Source of the DNA: Thermohalobaculum sp963721105
GTDB lineage: Bacteria > Pseudomonadota > Alphaproteobacteria > Rhodobacterales > Rhodobacteraceae
Assembly: GCA_963721105.1 (NCBI GenBank)
Contig: CAVRHY010000005.1
Coordinates: 124,001-188,000 of the forward strand
Direction: 5' to 3'
Length of the DNA stretch: 64,000 nucleotides
The notes below the pieces were generated by a model. That model was not told where the DNA came from. It did not search any database and worked only from the letters and a program-made list of their open reading frames with translations. Positions 28,173 through 37,687 of this stretch are shown in pieces (position 1 is the stretch's first letter; each line of letters starts with the position of its first letter). Both the position numbers and the translations under genes were made by a program.

Positions 28173-29066
28173 TCAGGCTCCCTCCAGCCACTCCCGGATC
28201 GCCCGGCCGATCTCGGCGCCGGAATCCTCCTGGATGAAGTGGCTGCCCTTGACGGTCACCTCGCGCTGGTTCGACAGACCGCGTGCGCTTTCCAGCATCG
28301 GACCCGTCAGGATCGCGCCCGGCTCGGCGCTCACCAGCAGTTTCGGTAGATCGGTCTCCTGCAGCCAGGCCCAGTTCTTCGCGATGATCTCCACCGCGTC
28401 CGCCGGCTGGCCATCCAGCGGAATCTGGCGCGGCCAGGTCAGCGTCGGCCGCCGGTCCTCGCCGGCCTTGGCGAATGGCCGGCGGTACTCGGCCATCTCC
28501 TCGTCCGAGAGCGTGCGCAGGATCGAGCCCGGAAGGATGCGCTCGACGAAAACGTTCTTCTCAAGGATCATCGACTCGCCGGCCTCGGAGCGCATCCCGC
28601 CGAAGATCCCGCGGATCGCCTCCGGCCATTCGTCCAGGTGCATCGGCCGCACGATCGTCTCCATGTAGGCGATCGCCTGCGCGCGGCCCGTCATCCGCGC
28701 CCAGCGGAAGCCCAGCGGGCCGCCCCAGTCGTGCAGCACCAGCACCACCGGCCCCTCGGGCACCACGGCATCGAACCAGCCGTCGAGATAACGCGCGTGC
28801 TCGGCCAGCGAGTAGCTGTCCGGGCCGCTATCCGGCAGCTTGTCGCTGTCGCCCATGCCGATCAGGTCCGGCGCCAGCAGCCGTCCGCTGAAATCACCGG
28901 GGCCGGCCATTGCCGCCATCACGTCCCGCCACAGGAAACTCGAGGTCGGATTGCCGTGCAGGAACACCACCGCCGGACCGCCGCTGTCGCCGGTGCCATC
29001 CTCGACCCAGGCCATCCGCCGGCCGTGCACCTCGACGAACCGCTTGCGCTCGCGCCATTCGGCCAT
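28173..29066 (-). CDS. Haloalkane dehalogenase (HLD-II type)
   Basis: 297-aa alpha/beta hydrolase that cleaves carbon-halogen bonds of haloalkanes to give alcohol and halide. Catalytic triad Asp113 (VLHDWGGPLGF), His276 (SHFIQED) and Glu136 (AYMETIV); halide-stabilising Asn39 (HGNPTSS) and Trp114. Glu at that strand end plus Asn/Trp is the DhaA/LinB subfamily II pattern. Three start codons stand in tandem (GTG 29072, ATG 29069, ATG 29066); AGGGA is 7 nt before the last, which is chosen. It is divergent from the acyl-CoA synthetase gene. The natural substrate is unknown. Confidence 0.93.
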   Translation of the reverse strand: MAEWRERKRFVEVHGRRMAWVEDGTGDSGGPAVVFLHGNPTSSFLWRDVMAAMAGPGDFSGRLLAPDLIGMGDSDKLPDSGPDSYSLAEHARYLDGWFDAVVPEGPVVLVLHDWGGPLGFRWARMTGRAQAIAYMETIVRPMHLDEWPEAIRGIFGGMRSEAGESMILEKNVFVERILPGSILRTLSDEEMAEYRRPFAKAGEDRRPTLTWPRQIPLDGQPADAVEIIAKNWAWLQETDLPKLLVSAEPGAILTGPMLESARGLSNQREVTVKGSHFIQEDSGAEIGRAIREWLEGA

Positions 29067-29140
29067 CATCACATCCCTGCGTTGCGGTCGCCCATCGTTC
29101 GGGTAGAACCCACCGCAGGATCAGGTCAAGGGAGGACCGA

Positions 29141-30749
29141 GTGCACTGGCGCGACGAACAGCCAGTCGAGCTGCGCCACGAGGTGCATTTCGGCCGCGTT
29201 CTCCGCTGCTTCGCCGGCCGTCCGCGCTCGTTCCACGCCATGTTTGCCGCCTCGGCCGCCGCCAACCCCGACGGCGCAGCGCTTGTCGGCGGAAGACGGC
29301 ACGACCAGCTATGCCGCGCTCGAGGCCCGCACCGCCCGGATGGCCGGCGGGCTGGCCGCCGCCGGCATCCGCCCGGGCGACCGCGTGGCGCTGCTGATCG
29401 GCAATCGCCCGGCCTTCGTCGAGGCGCTGCTCGCCTGCCAGCGCATCGGCGCCGTCACCGTGCCGCTGAACCCGCGCCAGCGCGCGCCGGAGATCGCCTT
29501 CGCGCTGAACCAGTGCGGCGCCGCCGGTATCGTCTTCGAGTACGAGCTTGCTCCGAACCTGCCCGACAAGGCCGAAATTCCTACCGTCGACGTCTCGCGC
29601 ATGTGGTCGCTCGGCGCCCCGCATGGCGACCTGCCGCGCTTCGAGGCACTAGCCGAGGCACCCGCCGTAGACCCGGTCGCGGTCGACGAGGACGCGACTG
29701 CCATCCTGCTTTACACCTCCGGCACCACCGGGCGGCCCAAGGGCGCGATGCTGACGCATCTCAACATCGTCCACTCGGCGCTGCATTTCGCGCATGTCGA
29801 TGGAGTTTCACGCCGGCGACCGCAGCCTGCTGGCCGTGCCCGCCAGCCATGTCACCGGACTGATCGCCAACATCGCGACCGCGCTCGTCCGCGGCGGCGC
29901 CATCGTCATCCTGCGCGCCTTCAAGGCAGCCGACTGCCTGAGCGCTGATGCAGCAGACGGCGTGTCACGCACACGCTGATCGTGCCGGCGATGTACAACC
30001 TGTTCCTGCGCGATCCGGACTTCGCCGCCTACGACCTGAGCGCCTGGAAGATCGGCGGCTATGGCGGCGCGCCGATGCCCGAGGCGACCATCGCCGAGAT
30101 GGCACGGCGCGCGCCACATGTCGGCCTGATGAACGGCTATGGCGCGACCGAGGCGACCAGCCCGCAGACGATGAGCCCGGCCCGCTTCGCCGCCGACCAC
30201 GCCGACTGCGTCGGCCTGGTCCTGCACTGCGCCGAGATCGTCGTGATGGACGATGACGGCCGCGAGGTGCCGCCAGGCACGCCCGGCGAGATCTGGATGG
30301 CCGGCCCGAACGTCGTGCCCGGCTACTGGGACAACCCGGAGGCGAACGCCGCCAATTTTGCCGGCGGCTTCTGGAAGTCCGGCGACATCGGCTCGGTCGA
30401 CGCCGACGGTTTCGTCCGCGTGCTCGACCGCAAGAAGGACATGCTGAACCGCGGCGGCTACAAGATCTACTGCGTCGAGGTCGAGAGCCAGCTCTCCTTC
30501 CACCCGAACGTGCTCGAGAGCGCCATCATCGGCCGCCCCTGCCCCGTGCTGGGCGAGCGCGTCCACGCCGTCGTCGTGCCGCGCGATGCCGCGCCCTCGG
30601 AGCGGCTGGCCGAGGAGATCCGCGCCTTCTGCGCCGAGCGGCTGTCGGACTACAAGGTGCCCGAGACGATCATCTTCCGCGACACCCCCCTGCCCCGGAA
30701 CCCGAACGGCAAGATCATAAAGACGCAGCTCCGGGAGGAGTACGGGTAA
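29141..30749 (+). CDS. AMP-dependent acyl-CoA synthetase, four frameshifts
   Basis: ANL-superfamily ligase that activates a carboxylic acid to its CoA thioester. It begins at a GTG (29141), with GGAGG 5 nt upstream. Each segment is clearly one protein: RSFHAMFAASAAANPDGAAL, then EDGTTSYAALEARTARMAGG, the P-loop YTSGTTGRPKGAM, then EFHAGDRSLLAVPASHVTG, THTLIVPAMYNLFLRDPDF, the A5 motif GYGATEATSPQT and the A7-A8 region KSGDIGSVDADGF...LDRKKDMLNRGGYK. The frame must be corrected at about 29290, 29799, 29944 and 29959, each by removing one base. It is either a decaying gene or a badly read stretch. Confidence 0.85.
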
Positions 30750-30841
30750 GCTCGCCGAGCATGGATCGCACATGGGCGATGCTGGATAACAGACTGGAAA
30801 GACGTATGAATTCAGATCATCACCGACGACGCGTGCTGACG

Positions 30842-32032
30842 ATGACCCCATTGCTCTCCGGGATCCGCGTCGTCGACCTTACCTCGGTCATCATGGGGCC
30901 GTTCGCGACGGGCCAGCTCGGCGCGCTGGGCGCCGACATCGTCAAGATCGAACCGCCGACAGGCGAGGCGGTCCGCCATATCGGCCCGATGAAGTCGGCG
31001 ATGATGGGGGCGATGTTCCTCAACGCCAACCGCAACAAGCGATCGGTATGCCTTGATCTGAAGGATAAGACGGCGCAGTCCGCACTGCATCGCATCGTCG
31101 CCGGGGCCGATGTCGTTGTGCACAACATGCGCCGCCGCGCCGCCGCAAGGGTCGGGATCGACGCCGAGACGCTAAGGGCGGTGAACCCGCGGCTGATCCA
31201 TTGCACGGCTGTCGGCTTCGCCAAGGGCGGCGACTACCAGGACGCCGCCGCCTATGACGATGTCGTGCAGGCGCTGTCGGGCTTTGCCGCCGTCAACGCT
31301 AACGCCAAGGGCGAGCCGCGCTACATCCCGCAGATCGCCGTCGACAAGATCAGTGGCCTCTTCATCGTCGAGGGCATCCTCGCCGCCCTGCTCCACCGCG
31401 AGCGCACCGGCGAGGCGCGGGTCTTCGAGGTTACTATGCTGGAATGCGCCGCGCACTTCCTGCTGACCGAACACCTGCAGGGCCAGATCTACGACCCGCC
31501 GATCGGCCCGCCGGGCTATGCGCGGCTGATGAACCCCTATCGCCGACCCTACCCGACGAAGGACGGCTTCGTCGCGGTGCTGCCCTATATCGACAAGCAC
31601 TGGGACAAGATCCTGCCGATCATCGGCCGCGAGGACGTGCTGAAGGAAGACTGGTTCCGCACCGTCACGACCCGCTCGGCCAAGGTGCGCGAACTCTACG
31701 CCATGGTCGACGCGATCATGCCGACGCGGACGACCGAGGAGTGGCTGGCGCTGTTCCGCGAGGCCGACATCCCGTGCGGCCCGGTCAACTCGCTGGAGGA
31801 CCTGTTCGAGGACCCGCACCTCAAGAGCTCCGGCTTCTTCGTCGAGCACGAGCACCCGACCGAGGGCAAGCTGCGCGTCACGCGCCACCCGATCGACTTT
31901 GGCCCGACCGATCCCGACCGCCCTGCCCCGGCCAACGGCGAGCACACGCGCGAGATCCTGCGCGAGGCAGGCCTCAGCGAGGCCGAGATCGACGCGCTCG
32001 CCGCCTCCGGCGCCGCGGGGGCGGCTTCGTAG
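30842..32032 (+). CDS. Class III CoA-transferase (CaiB/BaiF family)
   Basis: 396 aa. Transfers CoA between acyl groups through an aspartyl-CoA thioester. The N-terminus MTPLLSGIRVVDLTSVIMGP and GALGADIVKIEPPTGEAVR are typical; the catalytic Asp is probably that in YQDAAAYDDVVQALSG (about residue 140). An alternative ATG at 30806 has a better ribosome-binding site (GGAAAG) and would add 12 residues; the conserved N-terminus favours 30842. It follows the acyl-CoA synthetase on the same strand, suggesting a shared acid or carnitine-like degradation pathway; substrate unknown. Confidence 0.9.
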   Translation: MTPLLSGIRVVDLTSVIMGPFATGQLGALGADIVKIEPPTGEAVRHIGPMKSAMMGAMFLNANRNKRSVCLDLKDKTAQSALHRIVAGADVVVHNMRRRAAARVGIDAETLRAVNPRLIHCTAVGFAKGGDYQDAAAYDDVVQALSGFAAVNANAKGEPRYIPQIAVDKISGLFIVEGILAALLHRERTGEARVFEVTMLECAAHFLLTEHLQGQIYDPPIGPPGYARLMNPYRRPYPTKDGFVAVLPYIDKHWDKILPIIGREDVLKEDWFRTVTTRSAKVRELYAMVDAIMPTRTTEEWLALFREADIPCGPVNSLEDLFEDPHLKSSGFFVEHEHPTEGKLRVTRHPIDFGPTDPDRPAPANGEHTREILREAGLSEAEIDALAASGAAGAAS

Positions 32033-32157
32033 GGCGGAGGCGCCCGGGCGATCCGTCTGTGCCGCCCGAGCGGCGACGGCATCGGCGGGTAGGCACCTGG
32101 CAGGCGGGAACAGGAAGGTGCGTGCTCGACGCGCACCCTACCGATGACGAGGACATG

Positions 32158-33138
32158 ATGCGCGCAGCATATTATACCGAGCCCGGTGGCCCCGAGGTCC
32201 TGCGGACGGGCGAGTTCGACGATCCGGAGCCTGGCCCGGGCGAAGTGCTGGTGCGCGTCCACGCCTCGGGCGTGAACCCGACCGACTGGAAGCGCCGCAT
32301 GGGCGCGCGCGGGGCGCTGCCCTGGCCGACCGTCATCCCCGGCTACGACGCCGCGGGCGTCGTGGTGGCCGTCGGCGAGGGCATCGACCCGGGCGTTACC
32401 GGCAGCCGCGTCTGGGTCTGGGAGGGCGCGCACGGCAAATGGGACGGCACCTCGTCCGAGTTGGTCCGCGTGCCCGCTTCACGCGCCATGCCGCTGCCCG
32501 ACGAGGTCTCGTTCGAGGAAGGCGCGTGCCTCGGCGTGCCGGCCATCACCGCCTGCCATTCGTTGCTGCTGGCGGGCTCGCTAAAGGGCGAGAAGGTCAT
32601 CGTCACTGGCGCCGCCGGCGGCGTCTGCAACTACGCCGTTCAGCTCGCCAGGGCGATGGGCGCCTCGGTGCTGGGCGTCGTGCGCGGCGGCGAGGAACGC
32701 GAGGAGGACGCGCGGCGCGCCGGGGCCGACATCGTCGTCAACACCGACCGCGAGGATCTCCGCAAGGCGGCGCTGGCATTCACCGACGGCGATGGCGCTC
32801 GCTGCATGATCGACGTCGACCTGGGCGCGCATCTCGACTTCTCGTGGCGCATCACGGCGCAGAACGGCACGATCGCCAGCTTTGGCTCGGCGACGAACCC
32901 GACGCCGGTGCTGGACTGGCCAAAGTTCATGTACCGCAACATCGCGATCCGCGGCGTCGCGGTCTTCGAGATACCCGAGGCCGCCAAGCTGGCCGCCGTC
33001 CGGTTCGTCCAGACCTGCCTGGAGCGGGGGCGCCTGTGGCACCGCATCGACAGCGCCTTCCCGCTGGACGAGATGGCCGAGGCGCACCGGCGACAGGAAA
33101 CCGGCCGCCCGCGCGGCAAGGTGATCGTCACGCCGTGA
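32158..33138 (+). CDS. MDR-superfamily NADPH:quinone oxidoreductase
   Basis: 326-aa zinc-independent medium-chain reductase. N-terminal GroES-like domain (MRAAYYTEPGGPEVL... VHASGVNPTDWKRR) and Rossmann domain with the nucleotide motif VTGAAGGVCNYAVQLA (G-A-A-G-G-V). No structural or catalytic zinc cysteines are present, as in quinone oxidoreductases. Two ATGs stand in tandem (32155 and 32158); GAGG lies 5 nt before the second, which is chosen. It follows the CoA-transferase by about 125 nt and may belong to the same pathway. Substrate unknown. Confidence 0.9.
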   Translation: MRAAYYTEPGGPEVLRTGEFDDPEPGPGEVLVRVHASGVNPTDWKRRMGARGALPWPTVIPGYDAAGVVVAVGEGIDPGVTGSRVWVWEGAHGKWDGTSSELVRVPASRAMPLPDEVSFEEGACLGVPAITACHSLLLAGSLKGEKVIVTGAAGGVCNYAVQLARAMGASVLGVVRGGEEREEDARRAGADIVVNTDREDLRKAALAFTDGDGARCMIDVDLGAHLDFSWRITAQNGTIASFGSATNPTPVLDWPKFMYRNIAIRGVAVFEIPEAAKLAAVRFVQTCLERGRLWHRIDSAFPLDEMAEAHRRQETGRPRGKVIVTP

Positions 33139-33282
33139 GCGCGGTCCCGGGAGCGCGCTTCCAACCGTGATCCCCGCTCCCGGCATGGCCCGACCCGGTC
33201 GGGCCTTCTCAGCACCCCCCGGTCAGCCGGGACCGTCCCCGTTCGCCGCGCGCCAACCCCTTCGAAGCGGCCGGCCGCGCCC

Positions 33283-33699
33283 TCATCCCATCAACGGAAT
33301 CATCGCGAACAAGCTCGCCACAGGCACCGACATCTGCCAGGGCCGGAGGCGCGCAAAGTAAAGCGGCGCCTCGCCCCGTTCGGCCGCTGCGGGGTCCAGC
33401 CAGATCAGGCTGCCATAGCCCGCAATCAGGATCAGCATCGCCAGCGCCAGCCAGGGCACGACCAGCGCGCTCAGTCCGGCGGCGGACAGCCAGGCGAGCA
33501 CTGCAAGCTGCGGGAGTGACGGGCCACCCTCTGCGCGAAAGCCGAGGCCGCGGCGTACGCCCGACAGGAAGCAGAGCACCGCGCCGTCCCACAGCACAAT
33601 CCAGCCGACCGCCTCGACCCCGCCAAGCCACGCCGCAAGCGCCGCCGCCGGGAACGGCAGGACGGCACCCCAGCCGAGCACCAGGTCGAGCCGCGGCAC
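33283..33699 (-). CDS. DUF3429 family membrane protein
   Basis: 138-aa polytopic membrane protein with four hydrophobic segments (LVLGWGAVLPFPAAALAAW, WIVLWDGAVLCFLSGVRRG, LAVLAWLSAAGLSALVVPWL and LAMLILIAGYGSLIWL) and a final ARLRPWQMSVPVASLFAMIP. The W-D-G-A-V...F-L-S-G-V-R-R-G loop matches the DUF3429/TMEM69 signature. Function unknown. The start is uncertain: a GTG at 33699 places the conserved first helix at the N-terminus; an in-frame GTG at 33753 and further open frame to 33951 exist. Confidence 0.7.
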   Translation of the reverse strand: MPRLDLVLGWGAVLPFPAAALAAWLGGVEAVGWIVLWDGAVLCFLSGVRRGLGFRAEGGPSLPQLAVLAWLSAAGLSALVVPWLALAMLILIAGYGSLIWLDPAAAERGEAPLYFARLRPWQMSVPVASLFAMIPLMG

Positions 33700-33922
33700 C
33701 CTGGCGGGCTCACCGATGCGGCGATGGATGATGGATGGTGGGTCGTGCAACACCCCCTGAGAACCCGCCGCGAGGACACCCGGTTCCGTACTTGCCGGGC
33801 GGATGGACCACGCTGGTGATGATTTCGCCACATGGCATGACGCAACCATGCCACTCCGGCTAGGATCCCCGCGTCTTAGCGACTCGCGCCCGCGTCGCCG
33901 ACACCACCCCCATCGGAGGCGC

Positions 33923-34948
33923 ATGGACTCGCCATCTCCGCAAGACGGCACGGCCTATGCCGCCGCCTGGCATGCCGCCGGGCCCGAGACGCGCGGCATC
34001 GTGCTGATGTGCGTCTCGACCATCGGCTTCGCGGTAATGCACACGCTGATCCGCTATGCATCGGCCGAGCTGCATCCGCTGCAGATCGCCTTCTTCCGCA
34101 ACTTTTTCGGGTTCCTGATCTTCCTGCCGATTCTGGCGCGCAGCGGCTTCGGCTTCCTGCGCACCAGCCGACTGGGCCTGCATGCCGCCCGCGGCGCGCT
34201 GAACATCTGCGCCATGTTCATGTTCTTCTACGCGCTGTCGATCGAGCAGGTGGCGCGGGTCACGGCGCTGGCCTTCTCGGCGCCGGTCTTCGCCGGCATC
34301 CTCAGCGTCATCTTCCTCGGCGAGCGTTTTCGGCTGCATCGCTGGAGCGCCATCATCGCCGGCTTCGTAGGCATGATCATTATCCTGCGTCCCGGCGTCA
34401 TCCCGCTCGAGCTGGGGCCGGTGCTGGTGATCGTCTCGTCGATGATCTGGGCGACCGTGCTGATCATCATCAAGATCATGAGCCGTACCGAGTTGAGCCT
34501 GGCGATCGTCGCCTACATGAACATCTTCCTGGCGCTGTTCTCGCTCGGCCCGGCGCTCTGGCTGTGGCAGTGGCCGACGCCCGAGGGCTGGGGCCTGATG
34601 GTCGCCATCGGCGTGACGGGCACTCTGGGCCAGCTCGGCCTCAGCCAGGCGCTGTCCGAGACCGAGCCGACGGTCGTGATGCCGTTCGACTTCCTGCGGC
34701 TGATCTGGGTCTCGGTGCTCGGCTACCTGTTCTTCCGCGAAATACCCGACCTTTACGTCTGGATCGGCGGCGCGGTGATCTTCGCCTCGGGCTTCTACCT
34801 GGCGTGGCGCGAGAACCGGGCGCGGCTGGTCCGCAGGGCCGAGGCGCGCGCGGAGGCGGCGGGCCCCGGCCGCTCAGGTCCCGCGCCAGCGCCCGCGGGC
34901 GAGTTCGGGGATCAGCCAGAAGGTTGCCGTCCCGATCAGGCAGGCTGA
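33923..34948 (+). CDS. EamA/DMT family transporter
   Basis: 341-aa inner-membrane permease of the drug/metabolite transporter superfamily with ten predicted helices in two EamA repeats (first from GIVLMCVSTIGFAVMHTLIR, second from LGPVLVIVSSMIWATVLIII). GGAGG precedes the ATG at 33923. The substrate cannot be inferred. Its last 75 nt overlap the convergent MFS gene, so the hydrophilic Pro/Ala-rich tail after WRENRARLV may be an extension into that gene or the product of a lost stop. Confidence 0.85.
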   Translation: MDSPSPQDGTAYAAAWHAAGPETRGIVLMCVSTIGFAVMHTLIRYASAELHPLQIAFFRNFFGFLIFLPILARSGFGFLRTSRLGLHAARGALNICAMFMFFYALSIEQVARVTALAFSAPVFAGILSVIFLGERFRLHRWSAIIAGFVGMIIILRPGVIPLELGPVLVIVSSMIWATVLIIIKIMSRTELSLAIVAYMNIFLALFSLGPALWLWQWPTPEGWGLMVAIGVTGTLGQLGLSQALSETEPTVVMPFDFLRLIWVSVLGYLFFREIPDLYVWIGGAVIFASGFYLAWRENRARLVRRAEARAEAAGPGRSGPAPAPAGEFGDQPEGCRPDQAG

Positions 34949-36097
34949 GATCGCGACGGCAAAGCCCGCGCGGTAGTCGCCCGTCGCCTCGTGCAGCCAG
35001 CCGGCGATCCAGGCGCCGAAGGCCCCGCCGAGCCCGAGGCCGATCATGATCAGGCCGAAGACGGCGCCGACCTGCCCCTCGAACAGCCGCGCCGTCAGCG
35101 ACGAGACGACCGGCCCGCGCGAGCCCATCGCGCCGCCGAAGCAGAGCAGCACGATGGCCAGCAGGATCGGGTTCGGCCCGCTCGCCAGCCCGAGCAGCGC
35201 CAGGATGCCGGCGATCGACATGCCGTAGGCCAGCGTCGCCACCAGCCGCGCGCCGATCCGGTCCGACAGCCAGCCGGCACCAACGATACCGGCCACCGAC
35301 ATCAGCGCGTTCAGGCCGAAGACGAATGTTGCGGACAGCCGATCATATCCGGCTTCCTCCAGATAGACGACGGCCTGCACCTGCACGACATAGGTGGCGA
35401 CCGAGGTCATGAAGAAGACCAGGAACAGTCCCCAGAACGGCACGCGCGCCAGCACCGCTCGGTCGGGGATCAGCGAGCGCCGCCGCGCCGGTTGCGCGCG
35501 GACGCCGCGGCCGATGCGGCTCCAGGGCAGCAGGGCGACCAGCAGCGCCAACGCAAGCAGGCTCCAGCCCAGCACCTCGTAGGTCCAGCGCCAGCCACCG
35601 GCGGCAATCATCGCGCCGGTGATCGGCGCCAGCAGCATCGAGCCGAACGCGAAGCCGGAATAGGCGAACGAGATGGCGAAGCCCATGTTGCGGTCGAACC
35701 ATCGGCTGATGATGCCGGTTGCCGGCGTCATTCCGGTCGCCGCCGCACCGATGCCGACCATCACGCCGAGGCCGATCCAGCCGTGCCAGAGCTCGGTCAT
35801 GCGCGCGGCGATGAGAAAGCCGAGTCCGTAGGACGTCAGGCCGCCGACGTAGACCGCCCTGCCCCCGTAGCGATCGAAGACGGCGCCGATGACCGGTCCG
35901 GCGAAGCCGAGCGATACCATGAACGCCGAGTAGAGCGACGCCGTGTCGGCGCGACCCCAGCCGAACTCGTCCAGCAGGGGGCCGTAGAAGACGGCGAAGG
36001 TCTCGCCGCAACCCCGCGCCAGCGTGTTCAGCACGAAGCAGAGCGCGACGACGCTGATGGCGGCGGGAGTGAACTCGCGGGCGGCGGCGTGCTTCAT
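34874..36097 (-). CDS. MFS transporter (monocarboxylate/oxalate type)
   Basis: 407-aa major facilitator with twelve helices. The first half carries AFMVSLGFAGPVIGAVFDRYGGR, the MFS loop 2-3 motif (G-x(3)-D-R-x-G-x-R), with the equivalent AGWLSDRIGARLV in the second half. The N-terminus (ALCFVLNTLARGCGETFAVFY) and layout resemble oxalate/formate and monocarboxylate carriers. Open frame extends to 36196, but the first hydrophobic helix is well placed from the ATG at 36097. It converges on the EamA gene. Confidence 0.85.
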   Translation of the reverse strand: MKHAAAREFTPAAISVVALCFVLNTLARGCGETFAVFYGPLLDEFGWGRADTASLYSAFMVSLGFAGPVIGAVFDRYGGRAVYVGGLTSYGLGFLIAARMTELWHGWIGLGVMVGIGAAATGMTPATGIISRWFDRNMGFAISFAYSGFAFGSMLLAPITGAMIAAGGWRWTYEVLGWSLLALALLVALLPWSRIGRGVRAQPARRRSLIPDRAVLARVPFWGLFLVFFMTSVATYVVQVQAVVYLEEAGYDRLSATFVFGLNALMSVAGIVGAGWLSDRIGARLVATLAYGMSIAGILALLGLASGPNPILLAIVLLCFGGAMGSRGPVVSSLTARLFEGQVGAVFGLIMIGLGLGGAFGAWIAGWLHEATGDYRAGFAVAISACLIGTATFWLIPELARGRWRGT

Positions 36098-36262
36098 GCG
36101 CCGTGATGGCCCGGACTGCGGGTCCGGGCAATCGGCCATGTGATGAGCGTCGGCGCCTGCCTTCCGGCGCCCCTCATACTCGACATGGTCGGGCATCTCA
36201 CGTGCGGAGGGAGATCGTCCGGGGAAGCCGGACGATGACGCTGCCGGCGGATGAGGACGCGT

Positions 36263-37687
36263 CTAGCCGCGGCCGCCCAGAAGCTGCGGCAGGATCAGCA
36301 CGATCTCGGGGAACATGACCAGCCCGGCGATGGTGATGATGTCGGCGACGAAGAACAGCACGATGCCGCGGAACACGTCGGGCAGCGAGATCTGCGGCTG
36401 CACGCCGTTGACGACAAAGCAGTTCAGGCCGATCGGCGGCGTGATCAGGCAGACCTCGGCCATCTTGACGACGATCAGGCCGAACCAGATCGACGCCTCG
36501 CTCTGGGTGAGGCCGAAGGGCGAGGTCTCGGGCGTGGCGCCCGGGCCGCCGTTCAGCGCCATCATGGCCGGGTAGAAGATCGGCAGCGTCACCAGCAGCA
36601 TGCCGATCGCGTCCATGAACATGCCGAGCACGGTGTAGCCCAGCAGGATGCACACCAGGATCGTGTACGGATGATACGGCAGGTGAACGATCCAGTCTGC
36701 GAAGGTCTGCGGCACCATCGAGTAGCTGAGGAAGGTGACGAAGATGTAGATTCCCCAGATCAGCGTGAAGATCATCACGGTCAGCCGCGCGGTCTCCATC
36801 AGTGCGTCGCGCAGCTCGCGCGTGCGCATGCCGTGCATGAAGGCCAGCACCAGCACGACTGCGGCGCCGAGCGCGCCGGATTCCGTGACGGTCGCCCAGC
36901 CGGTGTAGACCGCCGAGATGATGATGCCGGCGACGATCATGATCGGGAGGATACCGGGCACGGCCCGGATGCGCTCGCCCCAGCTATAGCCGCCGACGGC
37001 AGGGCCGACGCCGGGGCGCAGCGATGCCCAGATGACAATGATGGCGACGTAAACCAGCGCCGAGAAGATGCCGGGGATGAACCCCGCCAGCAGCAGCTTG
37101 CCGATCAATTCCTCGACGATCAGACCGTAGATCACCAGGATCGCCGATGGCGGGATCATCGAGGCGATGGTTCCGCCCGCCGCGACCACGCCGGCCGCGA
37201 GCCGCTTCGAGTATCCGTGCTCAAGCATCTCGGGGATGGCGATGCGGCTGAACACGGCCGCCGTCGCCGTCGAGGCCCCCGAGACAGCGGCGAAGCCGGT
37301 CTGTGCCATGATCGTTGCCACCGCCAGCCCGCCCGGCAGCCAGCCGAGCCACTTTCGCGCCGCGTCAAACAGCGTCGCCGTCATGCCGGCGTGGAAAGCC
37401 AGAAAGCCGATCAGGATGAACGGCGGCAACACGGACAGCGCGTAGAGCGACGTCTTGGCATAAGGAATGGTGCCGGCAATCGACAGCCCCGGCCAGAAGC
37501 CGATCATCTCGATCAGTCCCAGCGTTCCTGCGATGGCGGCGGCGAAGGCGACGCGCGTGCCGACAAGCGCCAGCGCGAACAGGATGATGATGCAGATCGT
37601 GCCGACATAAACCGGGCCGCAGATGCCGCCGATCAGGCAGACACTGAAATCGTAGCCGATCCCGAAGAGCTGTCCGTCGTTCCTCAC
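36263..37687 (-). CDS. dctM: TRAP transporter large permease DctM
   Basis: 474-aa large membrane subunit of a tripartite ATP-independent periplasmic transporter (ion-gradient-driven uptake of a carboxylate). It has about twelve hydrophobic segments; the family signatures include GASTATAAVFSRIAIPEMLEHG and the SMIPPSAILVIYGLIVEELIGKL stretch. An unusually long N-terminus (VRNDGQLFGIGYDFSVCLIG) precedes the first helix. The start overlaps the stop of dctQ by 4 nt, so the two are translationally coupled. With dctQ and dctP it forms a complete TRAP operon. Confidence 0.94.
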   Translation of the reverse strand: MRNDGQLFGIGYDFSVCLIGGICGPVYVGTICIIILFALALVGTRVAFAAAIAGTLGLIEMIGFWPGLSIAGTIPYAKTSLYALSVLPPFILIGFLAFHAGMTATLFDAARKWLGWLPGGLAVATIMAQTGFAAVSGASTATAAVFSRIAIPEMLEHGYSKRLAAGVVAAGGTIASMIPPSAILVIYGLIVEELIGKLLLAGFIPGIFSALVYVAIIVIWASLRPGVGPAVGGYSWGERIRAVPGILPIMIVAGIIISAVYTGWATVTESGALGAAVVLVLAFMHGMRTRELRDALMETARLTVMIFTLIWGIYIFVTFLSYSMVPQTFADWIVHLPYHPYTILVCILLGYTVLGMFMDAIGMLLVTLPIFYPAMMALNGGPGATPETSPFGLTQSEASIWFGLIVVKMAEVCLITPPIGLNCFVVNGVQPQISLPDVFRGIVLFFVADIITIAGLVMFPEIVLILPQLLGGRG

